Below, piece after piece: positions 12,035 to 23,871 of a stretch of 64,000 bases of DNA (the stretch's first letter is position 1; each line of letters starts with the position of its first letter). This stretch comes from Aquilaria yunnanensis (Eukaryota; Streptophyta; Magnoliopsida; Malvales; Thymelaeaceae), in contig CM077595.1 in assembly GCA_039654915.1 (NCBI GenBank), forward strand, positions 90,685,501 to 90,749,500. The letters run 5' to 3'. The notes beneath the pieces are model-generated. The model made no database searches and had not been told where the DNA came from. It worked only from the letters and a program-made list of their open reading frames with translations. The position numbers and the translations under genes are program-made.

Positions 12035-13150
12035 ATAAAAAATTAGGCTATAATTGTTAAGTTCAAATTTTAATTTTTATAAATATTTATTGTACTCAAG
12101 ATATTATTTGATTGTAATATGAGACAAAGAGTAGAATGTTTGGTGCAAAAAAAAAAAAGAAGGAAAAAAGTTTGACTAGCAATCTAGGAGTTTTAGTATT
12201 TAAATGTAAGATTAATGCAAAACAAATTACATGAGGTACTTGATTGTGTAATATAAAATCAAGCATGGAGAAGTTTGTAACAAAAAATAAAATTTAGTAT
12301 GGCAAAAGTCCCTTTTAGTGTTGTAGTAATAATATAACTCTAATCAAATAGATAATGATAACATTGAGTTCCATTAAAAAAAAAATAAGTTATAATATAA
12401 GGGTAAAATGGTTTTTCAATATTTGTGCACCTTGAGTTAAAATTTTAATTTTTATAAAATACTTGTTGTACTTGAGATATTATTTGATAGTAGTATAAGA
12501 CAAAGGGCAGTATGTTTGATGCAAACAAAAAAAAAATAAAAAAATTTTAGTGGCAATCTAAGAGTTTTAGCTATTAAAGGTAAAATTAACACAAAAAAAA
12601 TACATGTAATGTTTGATTTTTAATACAAAACCAAATGCAGGTAAGTTTATAGCAAAAAATAAAATTTATTTCAATGAGATGAACTAGATACATAAGCTTT
12701 CATATAATATATATTCATCCAGCTTGGAAAAAAATTTAATTGAAAAAAATTTTATATTCAAAGACATTTTTATAGTATAACAAACTTTTGTCATATTTGT
12801 TAAGTTGGAATTGTAAGTTTTATAAAATATTTATTTTAATTGAGATAATTATTTGATATTAATATAGAACCAAAGGTAGGATATTTGATGAAAAAAAATA
12901 AAAAGGAAAAAAAATTAGTGATAATCTAGGAGTTTTAGCCATTAAATGCGAGATTAACATAAAAAAATTACATACAATAATTGATTCTCTAATATAGAAT
13001 CAAGTATAGGCAAGTTTCTAGTAAAAAATAAAATTTAGTGGTAACTTAAGGATCCTTTCTCCTGTTATAGTGCTAATATAACTCAAATTAAATAGATAAT
13101 GACAAAATTGAGTTTTATTTAAAAAATAAAATAACTTATAATGTAAAGGT
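12035..13150. repeat. Three imperfect tandem copies of a roughly 400-base block
   Basis: Blocks starting near 12056, 12436 and 12800 each run through 'taagttttataaaatatttatt'-like sequence, 'gagatattatttgat', 'aatctaggagttttag' and 'gttatagtgctaatataactc'-like segments. They are diverged and partly truncated. They form the 5' third of Helitron-like copy a when it is read on the minus strand. Confidence 0.6.
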
Positions 13151-13201
13151 AGAAACATCATTTAGCATTTGTGCACCTGATTACTTTTTATATATTAAAG
13201 A

Positions 13202-13737
13202 TATATACATATATCATTTTTCTTGAAATTGTGTGCCTATTGTATGAAACAATTTTGCTACTAAAATAATTTGAGCTTTGATTATGTATGAGGCTAGAAA
13301 TTATTTATATGATATCACAAAACTATCTGCATCAACTAATTATTATTGAATGAAACTGGTTGTTATTGTATGACACTAGATAAGCATCGTATTAAACTGG
13401 GTTACCGTTGTATGAAATTGGTTTCACTTTTATGTGTGTGTGTATATGTGTATTGTAGGAAATGAGGTTACTTTTGTATGAATTTGATTAATTCGAGTTT
13501 TGTTTTGTAAGGACTATTTGTATAGAACTAAGTAAAATTATTTGGAATATAGCATACAAATAAAGAAATTAAACACTGAGATACAACTAACATTTCAGTT
13601 TGTGGTAAAATATAGCCAAAAGGAAATAAGTTTCTATTGTATGAATATGAAGTTTCTACTGTATAAAATTGAATTCCTAATGTATGAAGATTATGAGAAA
13701 TTGAAAGATGCAATTAACAGCCTAATCAAGGAGTAGA
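13202..13737. other. AT-rich flank of the TRIM insertion
   Basis: Contains a loosely repeated 'ttgtatgaaa(c/t)tggtt' theme (13230-13700). A short plus frame ends near 13734, and the host sequence continues after the TRIM at 17677, so the TRIM split a single older sequence. I do not recognise that sequence. Confidence 0.4.
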
Positions 13738-14088
13738 TGTAACGACCCAAGTCCAAAACCGGTCAACGGAACACCTGCCCACACCACATGGGCTATCCTT
13801 TATGAAAAGGATAAGCGCTGGGTGCTTATGTTCTGGAATTGGAGCCTATATATCCATACAAGGCTTCCTACAATTCACTCATGTGGGACATGGGGGTGTT
13901 ACAAACTCCCCCCCTTATGTACCCAACGTCCCCGTTGGGGTCAATCGGATTACTTGGTTCCTCAGACCAAGTAACCTCTCTAATCAGACTACTTAGCCCC
14001 TGGCCAAGTAGCCTCTCGAATCCAGGATCAGTCTCGGTAGACGATGCATGTGCATACCTACTATGCCACACCATCGTGGTCCCGGGTC

Positions 14089-14101
14089 GGCTCTAATACC
14101 A
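14089..14101 (-). other. Primer binding site of TRIM 1 (tRNA-iMet type)
   Basis: TGGTATTAGAGCC on the minus strand, one mismatch from the initiator-methionine tRNA primer site common in plant LTR elements, placed two bases inside the 5' LTR. Confidence 0.8.
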
Positions 14102-14196
14102 TCTGTAACGACCCAAGTCCAGAATCGGTCAACGGAACACCTACCCACACCACATGGGCTATCCTTTATGAAAATGATAAGCGTTGGGTGCTTATG

Positions 14197-17100
14197 TGTA
14201 ATAACCCTAGAAATTAAGGAAAAGAAAATTACCAAATTACCTTAAATAAAAAAAAAAGTAAATAAAATAAATAAATAAAAATAAATTAATTAACATTTTG
14301 TCCTCAAAGGGTATTTTTGTAATTTTACCTATCAATTTAGAAAATCAATATAAAATTAAGAATCTTGATCCTTAGATGATTCCTTTAGTGGTTATTAAGT
14401 CAAATTCCAAACCGGAAGCTCAAAGTCATTTTCTTTAGGCTAGGGGCATTTTTGTCATTTATAACCGAGCATCGGATGGAAAATCTGGGAGTACCATTGG
14501 ATTCTTCTCGAAAAAATGAGTCAAGAGAAATTTACCTCACTCAATTCTGAATTCGTTTGCTTAGGTTTCCTAAAATTTAGCCAACGCACGTGTGGGGTTT
14601 AAACCGGGTTCGTGCTACCGCTACATAGGATTATTTTCTTTTCTCCCTAACCCTAATTTTTTTCTTCTAAAACTTTCCAGCCGCAAAGCACCTACAGGAT
14701 TTTTTGAAACTTTAGATTAAAAAAAAAAAAAAAACAAAAACAAAAACTTGCCAATCTAGTTATCCTAATTAATTACCATATTATTATATTATTATTTATT
14801 TTACCCTACGCTTCTAATTGGCATGGAGCTTAATTCGCCCCAGAGAACCTTTCCCTTTTCCACATTTCAGCTTCTTCTCCCCCATCAACAGCCGCCTAAG
14901 CCATAAAATTGGATTTTCTGAAGATCGTCCACAATTCTTCATCCTTTCGCGCCGGTTGTTTGCCTCCACTTAGTGCTTCATCAAACTGTGTAAGTTTAGC
15001 CATCTAAGCTTTGATTCTTGGCTCTTCCAAAGTATTAGAATATTAATTTAATTCTGTATTTTTGCCTAGATTCTTTAAGTTGAAGGGAAACCCCATCCGG
15101 ACACCAAAACCAATCCTACGAGTACCGACGATCCCGATTTGCTTCGTGTGAGCAAAAGTTCTTCGGTATTACTCTTTTAATTTTTTTTTCTTTCTTTTTC
15201 TTTTCTTCCAGCACCTAAATACCTTATATTTTTGCTGTAAATTCTTGGTAGATTACCATTAATCCAAGGTTTGGGTTTTTCCACTCGTTTCCGGTGCAAT
15301 CTTGTCCATACTTGGTTCTAAGCCCGGTAAGCCATCGTAGCCTCTTTTAAAAATTATCTTGGCTGCCAATTTTGAATATTACAGCCCTAATAATTCTCTT
15401 TTCCTTGCTGTCCATGTTGTTACAAAGGGTTAGAAAATCCTTACTTGAAGGTTTGGTGTTTCTTTGGACTCCCGGAGTGTCAGAGATCCCGAAAACACAT
15501 CGGTAACCGAAATAATATTTTTTTTGTTCCAAGATCAGTTTTTACAGCCATTAAATAAGCTTATAAGTTAGTGTATGGCCGCTGTAATTTTTAGGATCAA
15601 TATCAAGAAGGCTACCGGCACGATCCCGAATAGGCACGAGGCAACCGAAGACACCCCGAGACCCTTTTTGCCCACTAGGTAAAATTTCGGCCTAGATGCC
15701 AAGAACATGATACTTCCAAGTACCATTTAGGAAATTTCCAATTTTTAGTATATTTTTCTAATTTTCTACCTTACTAACATTTTGTAGGACCGTCCTAGGA
15801 AATCGCCATCTTTCGCCGTATTATTCCGAACTAGGTAAGGGGGAAGAGCGGGTTAGTTCTCGTGGGCTCTCTTAGGCCCAAAATAAGCATCAACCCGAAT
15901 AATAAATTTTAAGTAACAATTGGGCTAAACAAAATCTTTAAACGCGTGGGTAACATGGGTAGGGTAATTATTTAGTTTTTCTAGAATTTTATTTTATTTT
16001 ATTATATTTTATTTTAGTTCTCTTCCTTTGAGATGTAATTTTGGTTGGTTGGTTGTATGGTTGTAATGATGTGATGTATGATGTATGTTTGGCGCTAGTA
16101 TCATACTAGGACCGCTTATAACAAGAATTAAATTAGAAATATGTTAGGACCGCCTAAATAAACACCGCTAGTAGCATGTTTAGGGCCGGCGAGACAAACA
16201 CCGCTAGTACCATGTTTAGGGCCGACAAGCTCATTAGCAACATGATGAGATTGGAAGGAACCGTTAGTGGCATGTTAGAGCCGTAATAAATTATTATAAG
16301 CCGATAGATAAAGGACTAGGAGCGTAAATACTAAATGACCAATATTAGAAAGAATTCACGAGAAATGAGATGAACATTTATCACAAATACACTTAAAAGA
16401 TATCATTGATTGTCATGACATCATGTAACACTAAACTAAGATAACATGATAAAAGAAATAGGATGCATTAGAATCATGGCATTATACTAAAAAGAGCTAA
16501 ATAAAATGAGCTACGGTCATGCATCAATTGGTTGTTGCATATGATTGATGTTTGTCATACACAAGATTGCATTAAGTAAAAGATTTGAAGAGTAAGATAA
16601 AATACGAGGCATGCAAGGTTGGTGACAAACTATATCTACATGACTTAACAAGCCGTAAATTTAGACGAGAGGTTCGGAACGGACGATTCGAACCCGAGAG
16701 GCATGTTAGGGTGGCGGCGGACCGTCCCTAGTCATGACCCGATATTGACACGGAGTATGGAGATATGATTTGTGCGCTGTCAGACCATAGCTGGCGAGGG
16801 ACCATGCTTATGGCTGTTATCACGAGACGCTCTACCTCGGCGTAGGTATCCCGAGAGGCTCTGGCTTGGTGGCATCCCTAGTGGCACTGCCTAAGAGTTA
16901 TCCCGAGAGTGGGTGATGTACACACTCACCACCCTAGGTTCGTCCGACGGCAATTAAGTATTGGATTAAGTGATCGATCAAGAAGATAATATTTATTCGG
17001 TAAAAAGAATTATGCATATGCATGGTAGTTCAAGCATGCTAGTAGGATTTTGATTTTGTTGTTATGATGTTGTATGGAATTGTTCTTTAAGTAAATTGCT

Positions 17101-17593
17101 ACAGCTTAAAGTTTATTATTCGTTGTTGTTTGTTACGGGAATATTAGGACCCACGTGATGGGCCTTATACTTCCCTCTTACTGAGCAAGTTGTGCTCATC
17201 CCTCCTCTTAACATGTTTTTCTAGGTGAGTACTATGAGGAGACAGAGTACACTGAACCATATAACGAGGTTCAAGATGTGGAGCAGACTGAGTGAGAGTA
17301 CGCTGTAGCCCCTCGAAAGTAGAACTGGCTGGGATTGGGTTTTAACTTTGTGTTATTTGATTTCTAAAGAAACATATGGTTTGTTTAAATTGGCACCTTA
17401 TCCGCATATTAGTTTTCCTGGGATTGTCACTTAACTACTCTGATTTCGTTTAATACTCTTATTGTTTGGAAAATAATTTAAAATAAAATGTTTTACCTCA
17501 CATTTTTTTAAATTATTTTAATTAAATGCTTTATAATTCTGGGAATTTAAGATATCTTTTAAAATTAAGGTTTATAAAATTGGGGGCGTTACA
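14197..17593 (+). mobile_element. Solo LTR of a large LTR retrotransposon, copy A (3.4 kb)
   Basis: Starts TGTAATAACCCTAG and ends GGGGGCGTTACA, flanked by the 5-base duplication ttatg (14192-14196 and 17594-17598). It is inserted in the right LTR of TRIM 1, whose sequence resumes exactly after it. No gag, protease, reverse transcriptase or integrase frame is present, and no internal primer site or second LTR, so a solo LTR left by LTR-LTR recombination is the simplest reading. Strand is set by convention to this copy; by analogy with the TRIM termini the true direction may be minus. Related copies are at 27757-41474 (reverse), 29836-36763 and 32795-36297. Short internal repeats (ccgctagtaccatgtttagg) occur at 16160-16230. 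Confidence 0.8.
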
Positions 17594-17676
17594 TTATGTT
17601 TTGAAATTGGAGCCTATATATCCATATAAGGCTTCCCACAATTCACCCATGTGGGACATGGGAGTGTTATAGTAGA

Positions 17677-18132
17677 TGTCCTGCAAAATGCTTTTTGGAA
17701 GATTAAGAGAAGTTTTCTCAGCTTCTGTGTTCTTTAGATTGTTTCTAAGCTAAAATCCGGCATTACAATATATATATTTATAGACATACACACATACATA
17801 TGTACGTACGTACATACATCATATCAGTATTTGTTTCACTCACAGCTACATTTTCTGTGATATCTCTATGTTTTACATCAGTAAATTGGTCCACCATAAC
17901 TAGGACCTGCTACAAGTTGATTGTGCATCATCCACCAATATGTTTAGTTTGAACGTTGAAGGCCATTTTCATTCTTCTAGATTTTTTTTCCCTATAAAAA
18001 GATCTTCTGTGCCAAATTGGACCCTAGTTGATGTTGCACAATCTTAAATTCTCCCATTGCAACTATTCCTATTACTAAGATTTCACGAATATATAATTGG
18101 CCTCAGGGTTGTTGTGGTTTTGATTGATCACT
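17677..18132. other. Host sequence between two LTR insertions
   Basis: Continuation of the sequence broken by TRIM 1. It contains a short tandem of catacatatgtacg-type steps (17780-17820). I see no gene. Confidence 0.4.
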
Positions 18133-18820
18133 TGTCACACCCTAAAACCCACCTCAGTAGTTTTGTGTCGATGACACACCGCACACTCAAAGGAATAAAA
18201 TTTCCTCGACCATGCAAGGCTAAAAATATTCAAAATAAATCCAAATAACCATAGCTTATAATCTACACTTATTGGTTGACATTTGGCATCAAGTGACAGA
18301 GCAACTACAACTTAGAATCTCAGACGTGATATCTCTAACTTAAGAATGTCTATTACATCTCACTTTAATATTATCTCAAACCTTGAGCTCTTATAGTCAC
18401 ATCCCAACTAACTAACCATGTGTTTCTTGTTATCTGTGTGAGTGGGAAAAGAAGGGGGTAAGCATGAATGCCTAGTAAGCAGCAGGATGTTCACCATTTC
18501 ATAAAATATAAAAACAGTTCATAAAATATATATAGCATAAGGATCGAACAGAAAACAATCTTATTGGAAATATTATAAATTCAATATAAATAAGAAAATA
18601 TAATAAAAATATAAACAAGTTAAAATATTCATTTTTGTAGAAAATTCATACTCATAAAAATAACAAAATCATTTAAGTGCCAGAAACAAATACTATTAAC
18701 TTTATCATAAAATATGACAAAACAAATGTGAAATTCATACTTGAAATTATTAGTCAAAACCTAGCAGTTTGAACAGATAACAAAACACAGTATTTCTTAA
18801 CATAGTGTGTGGGGCAATCA

Positions 18821-18966
18821 CTGTGACTACACTTTAACCACTATAATACATCATGTCAGAATAACTACACTTAACTGTTGTAATACGTCATGTCGTAATA
18901 ACTACACTTAACCACTGTAGTACGTCATGTTATAATAACTACACCCAACTATTGTAGTACGTCATA
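18821..18966. repeat. Tandem repeat, 37-base unit, about four copies
   Basis: Units of the form ataactacacttaac followed by gtagtacgtcatg repeat with a 37-base period inside the 2.66-kb LTR. Confidence 0.85.
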
Positions 18967-19310
18967 GACCCGATTAAGAATCGCCATCAGTGGAGCGCCT
19001 AGTAGGACTAGTCTTGAATATTGCACTTCTAATCATACTTATATAATACCCTATAAGAAGGGTCATGAACTACACTTTTCTAGTATTTGGGGGCATATAA
19101 TCAACACCCACTAAAACAGAGTGAAAACATATATATTCATATCCATGAACTTTCAAAGTCCAAAGGTCCATAAAAATCAGGAAATGATATTGCCATAATA
19201 GCATAAGTAAAACATGTTTAATCTCATAATCATTAAAACACAACTTACATATTTAGAAACATAGATAATGGATATATAATTATTTTTAATATATTTAAAC
19301 AAAAAATAAT

Positions 19311-19578
19311 AAAGGTGAAATCAAGTAAGTCTTAAAATCAAATTATTCATACTTTAAAACCAAAGCTTCATAGAAATAGAATTCAATGTAATTCAATGCT
19401 TTAAAATTAATAAAGTGGATAGCAAAATAATATCGAATAAACTTTCAAATAATGAAGGTGAAATCAAGTAAGTCTTAAAATCAAATTATTCATACTTTAA
19501 AACCAAAGCTTCATAGAAATATAATTCAATGTAATTCAATGCTTTAAAATTAATAAAGTGGATAGCAAAATAATAATT
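19311..19578. repeat. Direct duplication, about 125 bases, two copies
   Basis: Copies at 19311-19435 and 19454-19578 are nearly identical (from aaggtgaaatcaagtaag to aaagtggatagcaaaataat), a 143-base period. The low divergence points to a recent duplication. Confidence 0.92.
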
Positions 19579-19910
19579 TAAGTTTAGAATGATGGACGGC
19601 CACTTATCTCAAATTGCAACTTTTCAACTCTCAAAACAAAGGTTCAGTTACCTAGAATAATTATATAAAAGTCTATGTTAAAACCAAATAGAAATAAGGA
19701 ATAACCTAAAATTATTCTCCATCAGTAGCCTAAACGATATTTCGGGAACCTAAGAACTCTCTGAAATAGTGCTAAAAGAACCAGGGACTGATGTGGTCGT
19801 TAACCTGATTATTTGCTTCAACCGCACACTTCCAGACTTCCAGTGACCAAGTTGTACCAATATAAACATAAGGATCTTGATGAACCCAATTTACCTTGAG
19901 ACCTTCATTG

Positions 19911-20000
19911 GATTTAACCCAATTTACGTTCAGAGCAAGAACATATTCGTTTCTTTGATTTAACCCAATTTACGTTCAGAGCAAGAACATATTCGTTTCT
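19911..20000. repeat. Direct duplication, 46-base period
   Basis: gatttaacccaatttacg at 19911 recurs at 19957 and continues through attcgtttct in both copies without a visible difference. Confidence 0.92.
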
Positions 20001-20456
20001 TCTCTTCGTAACGTCCTGTAAAGATTCGGATCCACTATTTCCCAGCCATAACTTTACCGATTATTACTTCTAATTCATTTTAGATACTATCAAACAACAT
20101 CTATTATCTCTTTCAGCATCTAAGAAAAATTACCAAAATTTTTCCCAAATAATTTTATCTCTTCTTAGATCACATGAATATCTATGACATAGATATATTA
20201 TAAAATTTTAAAATAAGATTTACCATAGTTATTACTTTTGAAGAATAAGTGCCTTAACTCGGTCTGGATCTTCAATTCTTGTTTCCTTGATTGAAAAGAA
20301 CCACAACGGCTTAAAAATATAAAACTAAACCCTATTTTTGTTTTCCAAAAGTGTATATACATTAACAAAGCACTCTTCTGTTATTTATCTAATTAACTCT
20401 CTTTCTCTATTTTCTCCCCTTTTTTTTCCATTCTTCTTCTCCACGTTTTCTCTTCC

Positions 20457-20458
<2 letters not shown>

Positions 20459-20498
<40 letters not shown>
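20459..20498. repeat. (CT)n microsatellite
   Basis: About 19 CT units within a pyrimidine-rich section of the 2.66-kb LTR. Confidence 0.95.
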
Positions 20499-20502
<4 letters not shown>

Positions 20503-20801
20503 AAATTCTTTTCCACAGCGGACTAAAAAAAAAAAACCAATAAATTAACCCTAAAAATAATATCTATACACACACACGCACACTAGCCGTCACCCTTTTT
20601 TCCCCCCTAATTTCGGTTCCTTTGTTTTTTTTTTTTATCATTCCTCCCCAAATTCCTTCAATATTTTTTTAAATAATTTCTTTCTTCTACCTTTAATAAC
20701 TGGCAGAATTTCAATACCTTCCTTTTTTTTTTTTACTTGATCCATATACAATTAACCTAAACAAACTATACCTAATAAAATTTTGTGGTTGTTACATCAC
20801 T

Positions 20802-21541
20802 CACATAATCTATAGAGATGGTCTCTGTTGCCATCGTTACTCCATTTGGATCTTCATCCTTGAATTTAAGTGGCAGTAATACAGCGTTTTTTTATCCTAA
20901 TTATTATAGGTGGAGATCCAGTTTAGCTTCAATTATTTTCAAGTGATATGTGATGCACTTCTTCTGGTTGTTTTCATTGGCTTAGGGCGCTATAAGTAGG
21001 CCACAAGTGGGTATAGATTTCATAGAAGCACTTGACGATAAGTTTGTGGGCTGAGGAGCATATTGAGTGGAAAGTGGCAATTTCATATAGAAGCACTTGA
21101 CGATGAGTTTGTGGGCTGAGGAGCATATTGAGTGGAAAGTAGCGATTTCATAGAGGAGCACTATTGAGTGGAAAATGGCATTGCATTAGTTGGTGAAAAT
21201 CGAGTACCTTTCAAATATTTAAGAGGTATTTAAGGAGAGATTGCTGTTGTAAGATTTTCATGAAAATTTCAAAAAATATGAACATTAGAAAAATTAAGGG
21301 CATACCTTATTTTCAGAACAAGTAATGAAGAAAAAAAAATTGATCTTCTTGTAATGTTGATACAAACTGATACTAGATAGAAGTGAAGAACCCTTATATT
21401 GTTCACACTTGAACACACAATCCCTTACTTCCTTTTCTTTTGTGATAATGAGAACAAAGGAGAATCAAAGTATATCAAAATGAGAGAGGCACACAAAGAA
21501 AGGAGGAAGTAGTTATATATATATATATATATATATATATA
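20802..21541. other. Interval with a 65-base tandem duplication, no gene recognised
   Basis: Right flank of the 2.66-kb LTR. Positions 21015-21143 hold two copies of a 65-base unit (agaagcacttgacgat to gagtggaaagt), followed by a partial third (21144-21179). A TA run (21514-21541) ends directly at the Helitron-like terminus. Confidence 0.6.
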
Positions 21542-23871
21542 CTAGTAATTATATACATGCGTTGCACGTAAATCAAAATACCTAGTTTTAACTTAAATAA
21601 CTCTTATTTCAATTATATTGTTCAAAATAAATAGTAGCAATTATTAGTTTATTTTTTCTATTTTTTACATAGTTTTTATTATAATATTTTATCGTTACTA
21701 TCCTCACTTGCACCATCCATTATAATATATTGTTCATTGTATTTTATTTCTATTTAATAATAATAATAATAATAATAATACAATGTAGAATTAAGGTTTT
21801 CCAGAGACACGTAATTGTAAGTAACTACCAAAAAAACTTAACTACCTAACTATTGACTTTTAATAAAAAAAATACACTCACCCCAAGTTTTCAAATCTAT
21901 GCACATTCTCTATTTTATGGCTGAGTCAATATAATTGTTCCAAAGATCGATGTCAAGTGTTGTGTAGTTTTTTTATCTTTTTGGGTGATTCATGCTTACC
22001 AATTAATTTAGAAATTATATTCACATAATTAGGGTTAGGAAGTCTAGTCTTACCCATTATTCATATAATATAATTAGTCAATCATAGCAAAATAGAATCA
22101 TTAAAATAGAATAAATTCATAGTACCTAAAAAGGAAAACTAAGAACTTATTATTTAAAGTTTAGTCACTTTATATCTTTGAGCTTTTTATCATATAAAGA
22201 TATAAATATAGATATATACAGATATTAAGTTTCACTTTTAGTTTTTGATAAAAATATATAAAGTTTAAAACATAAATAAGTTGATAAATATCATGTTATT
22301 AGGCATGTTTAATAACCATATAAATTAAAACATGTTTGGCATAAAATTTTAAACTTAGTGGCATTTTTCAGTTTTTTTGCCATAAAAAACTTATAGAAAA
22401 CATAGAAAATAATTACTGATCTTTTTCTATTTTTCCTTTTCAAATACTAATCTTATTTTCCTAATATAAATAGTTTATAAATGGTACAAATGTGTTTACA
22501 TTTTAAATATTATAAATACATTAAAATTTTGATTAATCAAATGAAGAAAAATATTAACTGATTAAACTAAATATAACAATACAAATTTTTCAAAAAATTA
22601 GAAAATTTCAAAATATGTTTCATATTTGAAGAATTTTGTGTATTAATGTCAAATATGATTGTATAGGAATTCAACATTATGAAAATAAAAAAAATAATAA
22701 AATTTCAATAAAAATATATTTTGGATCAAAATGAATAAAATTTTGAGCTAATACGTAGAGTACATGTTGAAAATTTTTCTTGTTCTACCAAAATTTATTA
22801 TATATCCTCCTAAAAATCCTTCAATTTCTTCCTCTATCATGCAATCCCCCATGTGGTTGAAACCAATAGTGAGGATCTAAAATTATTTAATTTAACTATG
22901 ACTTTGGGACATAGAACCGCCAAACTTCTATCTTTATTATGCTTAATCTTAAATAAAATAAAAACTTGCAATTAGAACATAAAATTATTAATTTCATCTC
23001 TTAGAAACTCCAAAACTATTTTCAGGGTATGAGCCTCTACCATGAAATAGAATAGTCAAACAAAAATTACTTCTAATTTGATACAACTTGTACGATTTAA
23101 TTGGCTTTAAAAAAAATAAAAATAAAAAAATATTCTAATACTATTTAGCATAGAAAAATAATTCGTTGGTAAGAATAAAAAATTGTGCTATAATATTAAA
23201 AGGGATGACCATGTGGAAAAAAAAATAATTCTTATAATTTTTTTAAAAATTTTAAAAAATTACTGCTAAAAGCCCCCTTATTATAGTATAAGCAACTAAC
23301 TCTAATAGCCAACAATTTTTGTCCTAAAATATTTCAAAATGACCTTTACAACAATTATATTTGTTTTTATTTTTTTCACAAAAGATGCTTGAGTCATATT
23401 TAAATTATATTATTTCTTTAAGACGGACCAGATATGTACGCTTTCCTATAGTACATATTTATCCTAGTTGGAAAAAAAATTAATTGATAACAATTTTATA
23501 TTCAAAGATGGTACTTATTAAGTTGGAAAAAAGTTATAGCAGAACAAACTTATGTCACGCTTGTTAAGTTGAAATTTTAAGTTTCAAAAAATATTTATTG
23601 TACTTGATATATTATTCGATAGTAATATAGAACTACGGAAAGCATGTTTACTGCAAGAAAAGAAAAAATGTTAGTAGAAAGATTGTAACAAAAAATAAAT
23701 TTAGCGGCAATTTAAGGTTCTATTTTAGTGTTTTAGTTCTAATACATAACTCTAATTAAATAGATAATAAAAAAATTGGGTTTCATTAAAAGAATAAAAT
23801 AAATTATAATATAAGGGTAAAAAGGTCATTTAATATTTATATACTTTAATTGTTTTTATATATAAAGTGCA
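21542..23871 (-). mobile_element. Helitron-like non-autonomous element, copy b
   Basis: The minus-strand 3' end is ACGTGC-AAC-GCATGT (imperfect stem), then atataatta, then CTAG at 21542 followed by host T. The 5' end near 23871 reads TTTATATATAAAAACAATT, matching the start of copy a except that the leading TC is not clear. About 2.3 kb with the same block order as copy a, including an (AAT)n run at 21757-21781. No protein frame. Confidence 0.5.

Larger units (their letters stand above)
9309..13201 (-). mobile_element. Helitron-like non-autonomous element, copy a
   Basis: On the minus strand the element starts TCTTTAATATATAAAAAG (13201 downward) and ends CTAG at 9309, next to a host T. The stem CACATGT-AACGC-ACATGTG lies 6 bases before the CTAG. 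A TC start, CTRR end, subterminal hairpin and no target duplication are Helitron hallmarks. About 3.9 kb, very AT-rich, with no Rep/helicase frame. Related sequence recurs at 21542-23871, 26321-26735 and 26795-46905, with the same order of sub-blocks: an AAT microsatellite about 250 bases from the terminus, then a 'ttgtgctttta' block, then oligo-A-rich blocks. Confidence 0.55.
13738..17671 (-). mobile_element. TRIM element 1 (miniature LTR retrotransposon), interrupted by a 3.4-kb LTR
   Basis: Two direct repeats of about 166 bases (13738-13903, and 14104-14196 continuing at 17599-17671) flank a 200-base internal region. The 5-base target duplication gtaga lies at 13733-13737 and 17672-17676. 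On the minus strand, two bases after the LTR end, TGGTATTAGAGCC (14101-14089) matches the usual initiator-tRNA-Met primer site (TGGTATCAGAGCC). A purine tract, AAGGGGGGGAGTT (13916-13904), precedes the other LTR. This gives minus orientation. There is no coding capacity, as expected for a TRIM, which must borrow proteins from another element. Confidence 0.88.
18133..20796 (+). mobile_element. Solo LTR of a second LTR family (2.66 kb)
   Basis: Starts TGTCACACCCTAAAACCC and ends GTGGTTGTTACA, with the 5-base duplication tcact on both sides (18128-18132 and 20797-20801). No retroelement coding frame is present. It contains several tandem duplications, listed separately. The single copy in the window means the family assignment rests on its termini and target duplication. 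Confidence 0.72.

Noticed and set aside
9309..13201. A CRISPR-like or centromeric satellite array in the AT-rich blocks
   Set aside because: The repeats are few, of unequal length and diverged. There are no regular spacers, and the block order fits a dispersed element.
13802..14245. Several overlapping 60-85-codon frames on both strands
   Set aside because: They fall inside TRIM 1 LTR and internal sequence, which is non-coding by structure.
20338..20526. 62-codon frame rich in Ser and Leu
   Set aside because: It is the translation of a CT microsatellite and surrounding pyrimidine tract inside an LTR.
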